Below, one piece after another: positions 16,626 to 26,600 of a stretch of 64,000 bases of DNA. A program made the translations under genes and the position numbers. Origin of the DNA: Lignipirellula cremea. GTDB taxonomy: Bacteria; Planctomycetota; Planctomycetia; Pirellulales; Pirellulaceae. Below the pieces are notes generated by a model that made no database searches, was not told where the DNA came from, and saw only the letters and a list, made by a program, of their open reading frames with translations. The stretch spans positions 6,243,001 to 6,307,000 of the forward strand of contig NZ_CP036433.1 in NCBI RefSeq assembly GCF_007751035.1, written 5' to 3'. Position 1 is the first letter of the stretch, and every line of letters begins with the position of its first letter.

Positions 16626-17579
16626 TTAACCGCCGGCGAACGACTCCTGCAGGACGGCCGGCAGGAGTTCGCCAAAGCGGAACGAGCGTCCTGTACGGAG
16701 GTTATTAAAAACGACCACCGCCGGACTGAACAGCATTGGGTCGATTTTATAAAAGTCCCGGTCATATGCCTCAAAGATCGCGCGGAACGGCCGGCCATGA
16801 TCACCCGAGGCGCTGCTGGGAACGCGGGGGCCGATATCGGCCAGCTGGTCGTCTTCCGCTTCCACCCAGAGCGTCACCTGGCCGCCGTACAAAATGGCGT
16901 CGTTGGTGCGGCCGATCCCGCCCAGATCTTCGGCCGCCACCGGCGGCAGGGGCGCCGCCCCAAAACCGCTGACCACCTGCTTCAGGTCGAAGCCAAGCGT
17001 ATGCAGTTTGTGCATCGCCGTTTCCACGCTCCGGGCGACCACCTGGACCGTGCCGGCCAGGCTCGCTGTGGGAGCGACCAGCAGCGTCAGGCGATCGAGG
17101 TCGACCTGGCAGGCGGCGGCGATCTGGGTGATCGTTTCGTCGGGCGGCAGCCGGCCGCTTTCCAGCACCCCGATCGCCGCCGTGGGACGCTCACGAAAGC
17201 CAATCTCGTCGAACAGCGCCTCCGACGAACCGGCCGCCCGCATCGGACCGGAACCCATCGCAAAGAATTTGGGACCCTTGATTTGCCAGCCCGCATATTG
17301 CGAAGCCATGCAGGCAGCCAGCGGCTGGTCGGTCGCCACCGCGACCGCAGGGCCGGGCCACAGGGCGTCGTTTCCGGGGGTGATCTGCACCGTCGCCAGT
17401 CCGGCCAGGCAGACCTCGGCCAGGATGCGTCCGGCCGCCAGACCGCCGGGGGCTTCGATCCCGCAGTCGATCACGGTGGCGCTGCCGGGACCGAAACGCC
17501 CTTTCACGCTGACCTGGCCGGGTCGCTCGATCAACGGCGCGGCTGCGGCCAGCGCCGTACGATTCAGTTCAAATTCCAT
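16626..17579 (-). CDS. mch: Methenyltetrahydromethanopterin cyclohydrolase
   Basis: 317 residues from ATG 17579, giving MEFELNRTALAAA; an upstream ATG at 17636 is less likely. Recognised over its full length by FGPGSATVIDCGIEAPGG, AGLATVQITPG, YAGWQIKGPKFFAMGSGPMR, VESGRLPPDE-like segment, ETAMHKLHTLGFDL, GFGAAPLPPVA and GRTNDAILYGG. Mch interconverts methenyl- and formyl-H4MPT in the tetrahydromethanopterin C1 pathway (methylotrophs, methanogens and planctomycetes). It is cytoplasmic. No other H4MPT gene (fae, mtdB, ftr, fhc) is in the window, so the pathway is scattered. 58 bases upstream of the esterase start on the same strand; co-transcription is possible but functionally unrelated. Confidence 0.93.
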   Translation of the reverse strand: MEFELNRTALAAAAPLIERPGQVSVKGRFGPGSATVIDCGIEAPGGLAAGRILAEVCLAGLATVQITPGNDALWPGPAVAVATDQPLAACMASQYAGWQIKGPKFFAMGSGPMRAAGSSEALFDEIGFRERPTAAIGVLESGRLPPDETITQIAAACQVDLDRLTLLVAPTASLAGTVQVVARSVETAMHKLHTLGFDLKQVVSGFGAAPLPPVAAEDLGGIGRTNDAILYGGQVTLWVEAEDDQLADIGPRVPSSASGDHGRPFRAIFEAYDRDFYKIDPMLFSPAVVVFNNLRTGRSFRFGELLPAVLQESFAGG

Positions 17580-17890
17580 GGTGCTCGGGCTGTTGAAAAG
17601 AAGAACGGAGGGAAAGGGACCGGTCGTCCCGCGCACGGGGCGTTCGGCAAAATAGGGCTGCTCGACTGCTGCGGATTATACAGAATAAGTCCGCCGACCT
17701 GAGGCCGCTGTCCCGCACCGACGGACGCATTTTGCCAATTCGTTACGACGAAAACGTCGGTAACCTTTTGCCAAATGGCCGCTCCCACCCGCTAAATGTT
17801 TGCATTACGCAGGGCGCAGGTTATAGAGTAAAGGTACCCCGCCTTCCCGCCTGCTTCCCGCAGACGGACGATATCGATCAAGGAACTCCG
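17580..17890. other. Divergent intergenic region between mch and zinc-ribbon gene
   Basis: 311 bases between divergent genes; no gene, hairpin or consensus promoter is evident. Confidence 0.4.
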
Positions 17891-18571
17891 ATGCAGGTAT
17901 CTGAAAATCAACTCCGCTCATCCGCCGCTGCCGCCTTTGACGAGAAAGAGAATTGCTCCTCGGGCTCCTGGGTAACGACCAGTCTGACCTCGGGACTTTC
18001 ATTATTGCGGGACCAGATTCTGCGTCGTGTGCACGACGACGTCCAACTAGTCGGCGGCATGGATTCCATGATCATGTCGGTCGCTCCCAGTCGCAAACGG
18101 AAAGCGGCCCTGCTGGAAATTGAGATTTATCTGATCGCCGAATCGACCCTGTATGTGGAACGGAAACAGTCGCTGACCGATCCCCGCTGGTACGCCCAGT
18201 GGCTGGGCAACCTGCGGCTGCCCGATCTGTTCCAGGAACCAACCGTGCAGAATCGACTGGAAAGGTACCTGGTCAAAACGCCCGACGAACGCCGAATGAA
18301 GTTCGCCAGGGTGCTGGAGAAAACGTTGCCCGAGGCGACCCGGGCGCCCTTGGTTCTGTACCGATTGATCCCGTCGGCGACAGAGATCGTCACCGCGGTC
18401 GCCCTGGGGGATGTATTTGACCCGAGCGAACTGCGGAACCAGCAGCTGTTCTGGCTGCCGTCGATTTCCGACTGCCAGGACTGCCTGGGCCGTCCGCTCG
18501 ACAATGGCGAACAGTGCAAGCAGTGCGGCAATCCGATCTGGCACTACGCCTGGCTGGAATCGTCCGACTAA
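17891..18571 (+). CDS. Unknown protein with C-terminal zinc-ribbon motif
   Basis: 226 residues from ATG 17891, preceded by AAGGA 7 bases upstream; a longer in-frame reading from 17732 lacks support. Residues about 40-190 are soluble and mixed alpha/beta with conserved-looking blocks (SMIMSVAPSRKRKAALLEIEIYLI split around Arg/Lys, LYRLIPSATEIVTAVALGD). The C-terminus holds two CxxC pairs (CQDC, CKQC) ten residues apart, a likely zinc ribbon, followed by NPIWHYAW. No family recognised. No signal peptide or membrane helix, so cytoplasmic. Convergent with the DUF1552 gene. Confidence 0.72.
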   Translation: MQVSENQLRSSAAAAFDEKENCSSGSWVTTSLTSGLSLLRDQILRRVHDDVQLVGGMDSMIMSVAPSRKRKAALLEIEIYLIAESTLYVERKQSLTDPRWYAQWLGNLRLPDLFQEPTVQNRLERYLVKTPDERRMKFARVLEKTLPEATRAPLVLYRLIPSATEIVTAVALGDVFDPSELRNQQLFWLPSISDCQDCLGRPLDNGEQCKQCGNPIWHYAWLESSD

Positions 18572-18595
18572 CGGGCCCGCCAGCGCCGGCCCGTT
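18570..18595. terminator. Hairpin between convergent genes
   Basis: Perfect 8-bp stem AACGGGCC (18570-18577) / GGCCCGTT (18588-18595), 10-base loop, starting inside the stop codon of the plus-strand gene. Symmetric, so it could serve both directions; no T-run follows. Confidence 0.5.
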
Positions 18596-18628
18596 GAACG
18601 CGCAAACTTCTTCCCTCACGACGATCGC

Positions 18629-19912
18629 TTACAGCCCCGACAATCGCTCGTCGGCGTCGCCAAACTCGGGCAGTTCCAGCCCCATGCGGTCCATCAGCGA
18701 CAGGTACAGGCTGCACAGCTTGCGGTTCCCGTCGCCCGCTTTGAGGTAATCGAGCGAACGCCCGGTGGTCAGCTTGCCGCCGAGACCACCCGCCAGGACG
18801 CATGGCACCTGGCGTCCGTTATGGGCGTTCCAGTGTTCGGACACAAACATCAAACAGGAGTTGTCCAGCACCGTCCCGTCGCCTTCTTGCATCTGCGACA
18901 AACGGCCGATCAGGTAGGCGTACTGCTCGACGTGGAAGTTCACAATCGCCTGGTAGGCCGGGCCCGTGTTGCTGTGCGACATACTGTGGTGGTCGTCGTT
19001 AATATCCAGGAACGGGTACACCTGGCCGGACAAGTCACGCGACAGCAGCAAGGTCGCCAGCCGGGAGCGGTCGGTCTGGAACGCCAGGGCGATCACATCG
19101 CACATCAGCCGGGCGTGTTCGCGGAAATCGACCGGCTGGCCCGAGGGCGGCCTCTGCAGATCCGTGGGAGCCGTTTCCGCGTGCGACGACTCCATTTTCT
19201 TCAGGCGTTTTTCTGTTTCGCGGACCGAGGTCAGGTACTCGTCGATTTTGACGCGATCGCTGTTGCTCACCTGGCGCCGCAGGTCGTTGGCCTGTTCCCG
19301 CACATGATCCAGGATGCTGGTCTGCAGCTTGCTGGCTTTCGCGCCGAACAGGCTGTCGAAGGCCAGCGACGGGTACAGTTCGATCGGAACGGGGCTGCTG
19401 GGATTGCGCCAGGAAATGTGCGAGGCGTACACCATCGAGTACTGGCTTTCGTGGAAGCCGCTGACCGGCTGCTCGCAGCCCAGCACCATGCTGGGCAGAA
19501 AGGTTTCCTCTTCCAGATGCCGGGCCAGCAGCTGATCCATGCTGACGCCGCCCAGAATCTCGCGGCCGCGTTTCAGGGCGGCGCCGGACAGAATGTTGCC
19601 GGTGCACTTGGCGTGCCCGCCCGATCCGTTCGCATTGTACAGACCGTTGATGACGTTCAGCTTCTCTTTATAAGGGGCCAGCGACGCCAGGCTATCGCCC
19701 AGTTCCATTTGCGAGCCGTTCCCTTTGGACCACCACAGCGGCGGGGAAATACCGTCGCCAATGAACATGCAGGCAAACCGCTGGGGCGAGGCCGTGGGAC
19801 TGACGGCTGCTTCGCCGCTCCAGGCCAGAGACGATTCCAGCCAGGGCAAGGCCATCGTAAAGCCCAGTCCCTGCAGTAACACGCGACGCGACAGGTTCCG
19901 ATCGGCGTTCAT
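18629..19912 (-). CDS. Tat-exported DUF1552 protein
   Basis: 427 residues. A twin-arginine signal (NLSRRVLLQGLGFTMALPWLE) starts the protein, followed by DUF1552 blocks: FACMFIGDGISPPLWW, NVINGLYNANGSGGHAKC, LSGAALKRG, SMDQLLA, SRDLSGQVYPFLDINDDHHS split over the active-looking region, and SCLMFVSEHWNAHNG. Family function is unknown; the gene is almost always found after a DUF1592-type cytochrome-like gene in planctomycetes and Verrucomicrobia. Its ATG overlaps the last 4 bases of the upstream gene (ATGA at 19909-19912), implying translational coupling. Folded before export, so a cofactor is likely but not identified. Confidence 0.92.
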   Translation of the reverse strand: MNADRNLSRRVLLQGLGFTMALPWLESSLAWSGEAAVSPTASPQRFACMFIGDGISPPLWWSKGNGSQMELGDSLASLAPYKEKLNVINGLYNANGSGGHAKCTGNILSGAALKRGREILGGVSMDQLLARHLEEETFLPSMVLGCEQPVSGFHESQYSMVYASHISWRNPSSPVPIELYPSLAFDSLFGAKASKLQTSILDHVREQANDLRRQVSNSDRVKIDEYLTSVRETEKRLKKMESSHAETAPTDLQRPPSGQPVDFREHARLMCDVIALAFQTDRSRLATLLLSRDLSGQVYPFLDINDDHHSMSHSNTGPAYQAIVNFHVEQYAYLIGRLSQMQEGDGTVLDNSCLMFVSEHWNAHNGRQVPCVLAGGLGGKLTTGRSLDYLKAGDGNRKLCSLYLSLMDRMGLELPEFGDADERLSGL

Positions 19913-22900
19913 TCTTCCTCTCCTTGAAGTTCAGTGCGGTAACGGCTGGCGCTGAAATCGCGGCAGCGCTGCTGGCGGAACTGGGGACTGGCGATAACAG
20001 TCTGCAGCAGCACTTCGAAGCGATCTTCGTGCTGCAGCAGGGCGGTTTGCATTTGTTCCAGCAGCGGCTGGTCGGACTGCAGTAACGAACGGCCCAGCGC
20101 GTAGCCTAACAGCTTGCGGCAGAGCGTGTCGACAAATTCCTGGCGACGTTGCTCCGCCAGCCAGGCGGAGAACTCCGGCACGCCGCGTAACGCTTTGCCG
20201 CCCGGCGTTTCCACCAGGTTATCAATCGGCCGGCCAGCGCCGTCTTTGGTGCGCAGCTTGCCGATCGCGTCAAAACCTTCCATCGACAGGCCGACCGGAT
20301 CGAACCGCTGGTGGCAACGGGCGCATTTGACGTCGTCGGTATGCAGTTCCAGCAGCTGGCGGATCGTTTGACCGGCCGTGTCCGTTTCGCTCTTCGGCAA
20401 GACGGCCACATCCGGCGGCGGTGGGGGGATGTGCTGGCCCAGCAGCTTGTGCACGACCCAGAAGCCCCGCTTCACCGGGCTGGTTCGCTCCGGCTGCGAG
20501 TTCTTCGTCAGCACGACCGCCATCCCCAGCAGCCCGCCGCGGCCTTGCGACTGCAGGCCAGTCGCCAGGCGCCACTCCTGGTCGTCGCCGTCAAACGGCA
20601 GACCGTAATGTTTACTGAGCCGTCGGTTGATCAACGTCACGTCGCCGTGAAGCAGATCGGTAATCGGCAGGTCCTGTTGGATCAAATACGTGATCAGCCG
20701 CGTCGGCTCTTCGTACATCGCCTGCTTCAGTTCGTCGTCGAAGTCGCGATACACGGCCCGGTTCACCGATTCCTGATCCAGGAAATCGCGATACCCCAGC
20801 CACTGACCAAAGAACTCCCGGGCGAACGCACTGACTTTGGGATCGCGGAGCATACGGTGCGTCTGGCGGCTTAGGACGTCCTCTTCATGCAGGCGGCCCG
20901 CTGCGGCCAGCTCCAGCAATTCGGCGTCGGGCGTCGACGACCAAAGAAAATAACTGAGCCGCGAAGCGAGCGCCAGGTCCGGCAGATCTGCAACCGTATC
21001 GCCTTCCGGCGGCGGGTCGAGGAGATAACAGAAGTACGGCGACATCAGCATTCGAATGACCGAAGCCCGCACCGCCTGCTCCACGCCGAATTCCGGCTGC
21101 CGACTGGCGTCGTAGTAAAAGGAACGCAACTGGGCCAGTTCGGCTTTGTCCAAAGGACGGCGATAAACCCGCTGCGCCAGTTCTTCCAGCTGCTGCAGAT
21201 AGATCGGCTCGGCCGCGGCCAACTGTTCGGCCCGCTGCTCGATACCGCCCTGGATCCAGGCGAAGAACTGCGAGATCGGGTGGCGGGCCAGTTCCTCGCC
21301 GGTCGCTTTGACGTTGGACCGCTGCAGGTAAATGTCTCGAAATTGTTCCAGCTTTGCCGTTTCAACCAGGGCGGGGTCTTCCTCTTTGATCCCGTTAAAG
21401 TCGGGATGCTTCAGGAAGTTCCGTTCCGACCGTTCAAAAAAGACGAACCCCCGGAGCAGCTTCTCGGCGATGTTCGTGCCGAATTCCAGCTCGTTCCACA
21501 GCCGATCCAGCTCCTGGTTCTGTTCTTCGTCCAGCACCAGCTTGCACAGCGGCTGGTCGTCGCGAAAGAAACCTTCGATCAGGTGGAAGCCGGCGGACAG
21601 GCCGCGGGTATCGTCGACAAAAACGAAGCGGTTGGGAAACGTCGCGCAGAAAGCTGTGGCGGACGCCTTCCATTTGGCGGCGATCGGATGCTGCGGGTCG
21701 ACCAGCGGCTGGTTCGCCTCGGTCGTTTCCCGCACTGCCAGTGCCTGCGGCGAAAGCGAAGGATCCAACAGCGTGACCAGCACCAGGCCGCCCGGCGTTT
21801 GGTCCGTATCGAGCGTCGCGGTGGTGTAAAAGAACAGCCGTGATTCGTCGGCGAACGCCTGCGCCGGCAGTTCCAGCTCCAGCTCTCCCGGCGACGCCAG
21901 AAGCAGCTCGCCCGATTCCAGCAGCTGGCCTTGTGCGGGCTTGCCGGCCTTCAATCGTCGCAGCTGATCAGGGGCGTGCTTCTCCAGCAACGCGACCAGC
22001 GGCAAGTTACGGCGATCGTCCTGCGGGCGATAGTTGTCAGGCGGCTGAGAGCTGAAATTCAAATCACGCAGCTTCACCACGCCGGGCTGACCGTCGGGTC
22101 CGGATCGCAGGCGGAGCGTCAGGCGAACCGTTTCCCGCTTCTTCAGGTTCTGGACCGACAGGCTCAGCGGCAGTTCCGCCTGGAGCAGTTGTTCGTTCAG
22201 CGTGTCTCGGGCGGCGGCCGTCTGGGTGCGACGGTCGATATGCTGGATCGGGCCGTTCCCCGCGTTCGAAACGATCGCCTTGGTTTCCGGAGAGCATAGC
22301 CGCTGGCTCAGTGCTTCGATATCGCGGGCGAGCAACGCGATGGCGGCGGCCGTCTGCTTCTCCGCATCGGCCGTCGACGCCCTGGGCGCCAGGATTGCCT
22401 GCCAGCGACGTCGCACCTGGCCCAGATAAAAGGGTTCGTCCGCGTCGCCGCTGAGCAGCTGCGACAGGCGGGCCAGATAACGGGGGCTCAAGCCGTGCTG
22501 GCCGGCCCATTGTTCGATCGTCGTTTTTGAGTCGGGTCGCTGCTGGAACGACAGGACCGCCGTCAGATAGGCTTCCAGGTTGACCTGGTGCTCGGCGTAA
22601 AACTGCAGGATCGCTTGTTCGTAATACTTTTTCCGATCGGCGTACGTCACGACGGGAAAGGGGGCGAACTCGATCCCGGTCGGTTTGAGCAGCAAGTGAT
22701 CGGCCGTGAATTCGGCGGCCGCGTAGTACTTCTTGAAAAGGCTGGGCGACATGGTCAGCGCTTCGCCGGTGTTGTTGAACCCTTCGCCCGAGGCCGGATC
22801 GACCGGGAAGGCACTGGCGGGGCGGATGTCGACGCCGGTCAGATCGCGGATCGTGTAATCGTATTCGGCGTTGGTTAAACGCCTGGGCAGAATCACGCCC

Positions 22901-23277
22901 GGGTCGCCCGCCAGCTTGCGGGACTCTTCGACCAGGATGCGCTCGATCAGGGCGATCATCTCCGCCCGGACAAGGGCCGGCGGCTGCTTCGCGTCGGCCG
23001 GCGGCATCTCTTCGCTCTGCAGAAACGTGATGACATGCTTCCACTGGGAGAAGTGCTCGCCCACCGCTGCAGCCGAGTCGTACGCTGTCAGGTCGAATTC
23101 CCCTTCGGTCTTCTCCGCGTTATGACAGCTCTGGCAGTAGGTCTGCAGAAAGGGAGCAACCTGTTTCTGGAACAGATCCTCGGCGTGAACGAGCGCTGGA
23201 GGACAGAGTGCCGCCAGGCAGAGTAGGCTGACACGCAGCAGCCGGGAAACGACAGTCAAATCAGAAAGACGCGGCAT
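19909..23277 (-). CDS. DUF1587/1592/1588/1585 cytochrome-like protein (PSCyt1 N-terminus)
   Basis: 1122 residues from ATG 23277, where a signal peptide begins (MPRLSDLTVVSRLLRVSLLCLAA); a longer frame to 23559 lacks this. Order: PSCyt1-like haem motif YCQSCHNAEKT (about 50), DUF1587 with DYTIRDLTGVDIRP, a long variable linker (about 230-640), DUF1595 (RVYRRPLDKAEL), DUF1592 (LASRLSYFLWSSTPDAEL), DUF1588 (NSQPERTSPVKRGFW) with a second haem-type motif CARCH, and DUF1585 (LCRKLLGYALGRSL). Two CxxCH motifs suggest covalent haem c. Translationally coupled to the DUF1552 gene. The family is secreted; its substrate is unknown. Same family as the protein at the window start, which is shorter in the visible part. 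Confidence 0.93.
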   Translation of the reverse strand: MPRLSDLTVVSRLLRVSLLCLAALCPPALVHAEDLFQKQVAPFLQTYCQSCHNAEKTEGEFDLTAYDSAAAVGEHFSQWKHVITFLQSEEMPPADAKQPPALVRAEMIALIERILVEESRKLAGDPGVILPRRLTNAEYDYTIRDLTGVDIRPASAFPVDPASGEGFNNTGEALTMSPSLFKKYYAAAEFTADHLLLKPTGIEFAPFPVVTYADRKKYYEQAILQFYAEHQVNLEAYLTAVLSFQQRPDSKTTIEQWAGQHGLSPRYLARLSQLLSGDADEPFYLGQVRRRWQAILAPRASTADAEKQTAAAIALLARDIEALSQRLCSPETKAIVSNAGNGPIQHIDRRTQTAAARDTLNEQLLQAELPLSLSVQNLKKRETVRLTLRLRSGPDGQPGVVKLRDLNFSSQPPDNYRPQDDRRNLPLVALLEKHAPDQLRRLKAGKPAQGQLLESGELLLASPGELELELPAQAFADESRLFFYTTATLDTDQTPGGLVLVTLLDPSLSPQALAVRETTEANQPLVDPQHPIAAKWKASATAFCATFPNRFVFVDDTRGLSAGFHLIEGFFRDDQPLCKLVLDEEQNQELDRLWNELEFGTNIAEKLLRGFVFFERSERNFLKHPDFNGIKEEDPALVETAKLEQFRDIYLQRSNVKATGEELARHPISQFFAWIQGGIEQRAEQLAAAEPIYLQQLEELAQRVYRRPLDKAELAQLRSFYYDASRQPEFGVEQAVRASVIRMLMSPYFCYLLDPPPEGDTVADLPDLALASRLSYFLWSSTPDAELLELAAAGRLHEEDVLSRQTHRMLRDPKVSAFAREFFGQWLGYRDFLDQESVNRAVYRDFDDELKQAMYEEPTRLITYLIQQDLPITDLLHGDVTLINRRLSKHYGLPFDGDDQEWRLATGLQSQGRGGLLGMAVVLTKNSQPERTSPVKRGFWVVHKLLGQHIPPPPPDVAVLPKSETDTAGQTIRQLLELHTDDVKCARCHQRFDPVGLSMEGFDAIGKLRTKDGAGRPIDNLVETPGGKALRGVPEFSAWLAEQRRQEFVDTLCRKLLGYALGRSLLQSDQPLLEQMQTALLQHEDRFEVLLQTVIASPQFRQQRCRDFSASRYRTELQGEEE

Positions 23278-23696
23278 GGGCGGCAAGATCTCCGTCGGCG
23301 GGGGGAGTAGGCGGACTTGTATTCTCCTTGGCTGCAGCGGGCCGCACAAGACTAGCCGGCACGGTTCCGCCAACGTTTTTTCCTGCCTCAGAAGCCGCCA
23401 GGGAATAGAACCGTTCGTCGCCACAATGGCTGGCGTTTCCCCTGACGCCTCCGGTGTTTCCTCTAGAAATCGGGCATCGGCAGTCTGTCGGCGAGCCGGT
23501 GGCTCCAGCTGCTGGCGTTGCTGGCAAAGCGACGTCCTACGGCTCCTGGCGGCGATCATTAAGCCAATTTCTCGGCTGGCCGGCGATTTCGCCTGATGGT
23601 CCTGGCAAACTTTGTCGATTGTAACGAATAGCCGAAAGCTAACGATTGAGACGATTGTATCGATAACTGCCCGAGGCTTCTTGCGGCGATTGCATT
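23278..23696. other. Divergent intergenic region before the secretin gene
   Basis: 419 bases between divergent genes. No gene is credible here. The A/T-richer part near 23600-23690 is the likely promoter zone for the secretin gene, but no clear -35/-10 pair stands out. Confidence 0.45.
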
Positions 23697-26600
23697 ATGA
23701 CGGGTTATGCCAGACTATTATTGATCCTGCCTTTCCTTTGCGGCGAGGCGCACCATGCCCTGGCGCAGGCGCCTGCGCCAGGAGGCGATCCCATTCCGGC
23801 GACTGCTTCCGGCGACGGCCAGTACCAGGCGTTCTCCGTGCCGGCTGAACAGCTGGACGCGGCGTCCGCACGGCTGCAGCAGGCGCTAACGGCCGCCGGT
23901 TTGACGGGAGAAGTTTTCGTCGATCGCGACCAGCAACGAGTGCTGGTGCGCGGGAATACGCTGGCTCGTCAGTTTGCCTTGCAGTGGTTCGACAACGCCG
24001 CACCGCAGCAACCTCAAGCCGCAGCCGGCCAGGTTGCTCCCGGGAGCCAGCCGTTAACTGGTCGTCCTGTTATTCAATCCCACCCGGCTCCGCCTGGGCA
24101 GTTGGAAGAATGGAATCGCCGCTTGCGCGAACGCTATGCGCAGCGTCCCGATGTGCGTCTGAGCACCGACGCCCGCACCAGCCAGATCCTGTTGCTGGCG
24201 GATCCGGCCGTGCAAGCCGACGCCGGAGCCGTTCTGGCCCAGTGGCGCGCCGCGGGGCCTGCCGATGCGCCGGCCCGGGAGCCGTCCGTCGCACAGCACA
24301 CGCTGAAACATCTCAATGCCGCGCGATTCGAACAGGAACTGCAGAACGCCTGGGGCCGTCGCCTCACGGCGCAGCCTTCCGCCGACGGGAGCGCCGTTAG
24401 CCTGCAGGTGGCTGGTTTTGCCGGAGCCGGAGTGCGCGTCGATCGTCGCCAGGGTCAGGTTTCGATCGTGGGACCTGAGCCGCTGGTGCGAGCCTGGGAG
24501 AAAGTCGTCAAAGCGTTGGACTCGCCGCGGGCGCACGTCCGCCTGGCAGCCTTCCGCAACGCTGCACCGGCCGACCTGCAGAAAGCAACGTCCGTTCTGG
24601 CCCAGGCAGCCCCGGTCCTGGAAGACTCCAGCGGCCGCGAAGTGCTGCGTCAGCGACGCACGGCCGAACGACGCTGGGGCGGCGATCTGGTAGCGGCGAT
24701 CTTCCAGCCGGAAGAACAGGGCGCCGCCGATCCGCTCGATCCGCTGGCCCCGCCGACGACTCCGCCTGCCGCACCGGGCGCCGATCCGCTGGACCCGCTG
24801 GCTCCGCCGGCCAATCCTCCGGCCGCAGCGCCGACCGCCGCCGAAGACGAAGCCGCCCTGGCCACCGATGCGGCCGGCACCATCGGTCCCGTACAGATTG
24901 AATTTGTCGAAGGTCTGGACGCGATTGTGGTCCGCGGCAACAAACGCGACGTCGAACGCGTGCTGAAGATCATCCAGGAGATTGAAGACCTCAGCGGCGA
25001 AACCCAGCCGGCGATTGAGATCGTCCCGCTGGAGCATGTCGACAGCACCGCCCTGACGGAACTGCTCGTCGATCTGTATGACAGTATCTTGTCGCCGCGA
25101 CAGGGTCGTGTCAGTATCCGTGCGCTCGTCAAACCGAACGCCGTGCTGCTGATCGGACGCCAGGATACGGCCGACGCATTGCGGGAGCTGATCGCCAAAC
25201 TCGACCAGCCCGTGCCGCCGTCGACCCAGCTCCGCGTATTCCGCCTGAAACACATGTCCTCAGTCGACGCACAGACGCAGATCACCACGTTTTACGAAGA
25301 GCGGACCGTACTCGGCGCCCGGGTGCGCGCCGTGGCCGATTATCGGGGGAACGCCCTGATCGTGCAGGCCAGCCCGCGTGACATGCTGGAGATTGAGCAC
25401 CTGCTGGCCCGGATCGATGTGGAAGACAGCGCGGCCGTGAAAGAGCTGCGGGTGTTCAAGCTGAACAACGCCCTGGCGGAAGACCTCGCCCCGATCCTGC
25501 AGGACGCCATCAACGGCCAGCTCATTGGAGCCGGCCGCGGACAAAGCGCCCAGGGAACCACCGGAGCCCAGACACAGGGCGGCCAACAGCTGGCCCAGAT
25601 CCGCTCCGCCATGCTCAGTTTTCTCACCGTTGATTCCAGCGGCGGCAAGCTGCTGCAGTCAGGGATCGTGTTTGACGTACGGGTGACGGCCGACGCCAAC
25701 TCCAATTCGCTGGTGGTGACCGCCCCGGCGGAAAGCATGCCGCTGCTGCAGGCCCTCGTCCAGGCGCTGGATCAACTGCCCGACGCGGCGGCCGAGATCA
25801 AGGTGTTTACCATCATCAACGGCGACGCCGGCAACCTGGCGACCATGCTGCAGGACCTGTTCGGTCAGCAGTCCCAAGGGCAGAATGCCTTTCTGCAGCC
25901 CCAGGCCCAGTCGGCCAGCGGCGACGGTTCGCTGGTGGCGTTGCGGTTTGCGGTGGACACCCGGACCAACAGCATCATCGCCTCGGGCGGCGCCGGCGAC
26001 CTGGCGGTTGTCGAAGCGATCCTGGTGCGGCTGGATGAAGGCGATATTGAGACGCGCAAGACGACCGTCTATCGGCTGCGGAATGCCCCCGCCGTCGATG
26101 TGGCCGACGCGATCAACCAGCTGCTCCAGGGGCAGCGGCAAGTACAAGACCTGGCGCCCGACACGCTCAGCCCCTTTGAACAGCTGGAGCGTGAAGTCAT
26201 CGTGGTGCCGGAAATTGTCAGCAACAGTCTGATTGTAAGCGCGACGCCGCGCTACTTTGACGAGATCCGCAAAGTGGTCGAACAGCTCGACGCACGGCCG
26301 CCGATGGTGATGATCCAGGTGCTCATCGCTGAGGTCTCCTTGAACGAAACCGAAGAGCTGGGGGTGGAACTGGGGGTGCAGGATTCGCTCCTGTTCGACC
26401 GCGGCCTGGGCGTGGTCGGCTTCCCCTTCAATTCGCTCCTGCTGGGGAACAACGCCACCCCCGAGTCGCTCGCGACCCGCGAGAACCTGGCCGGACAAGG
26501 GCTCTCCAACCTGGGTGTGGGCCGCGTGAATACGCAGCTGCAGTACGGCGGCCTGGTGCTGTCGGCCGGTAACGAATCGATCAACGTGCTGGTGCGCGCC

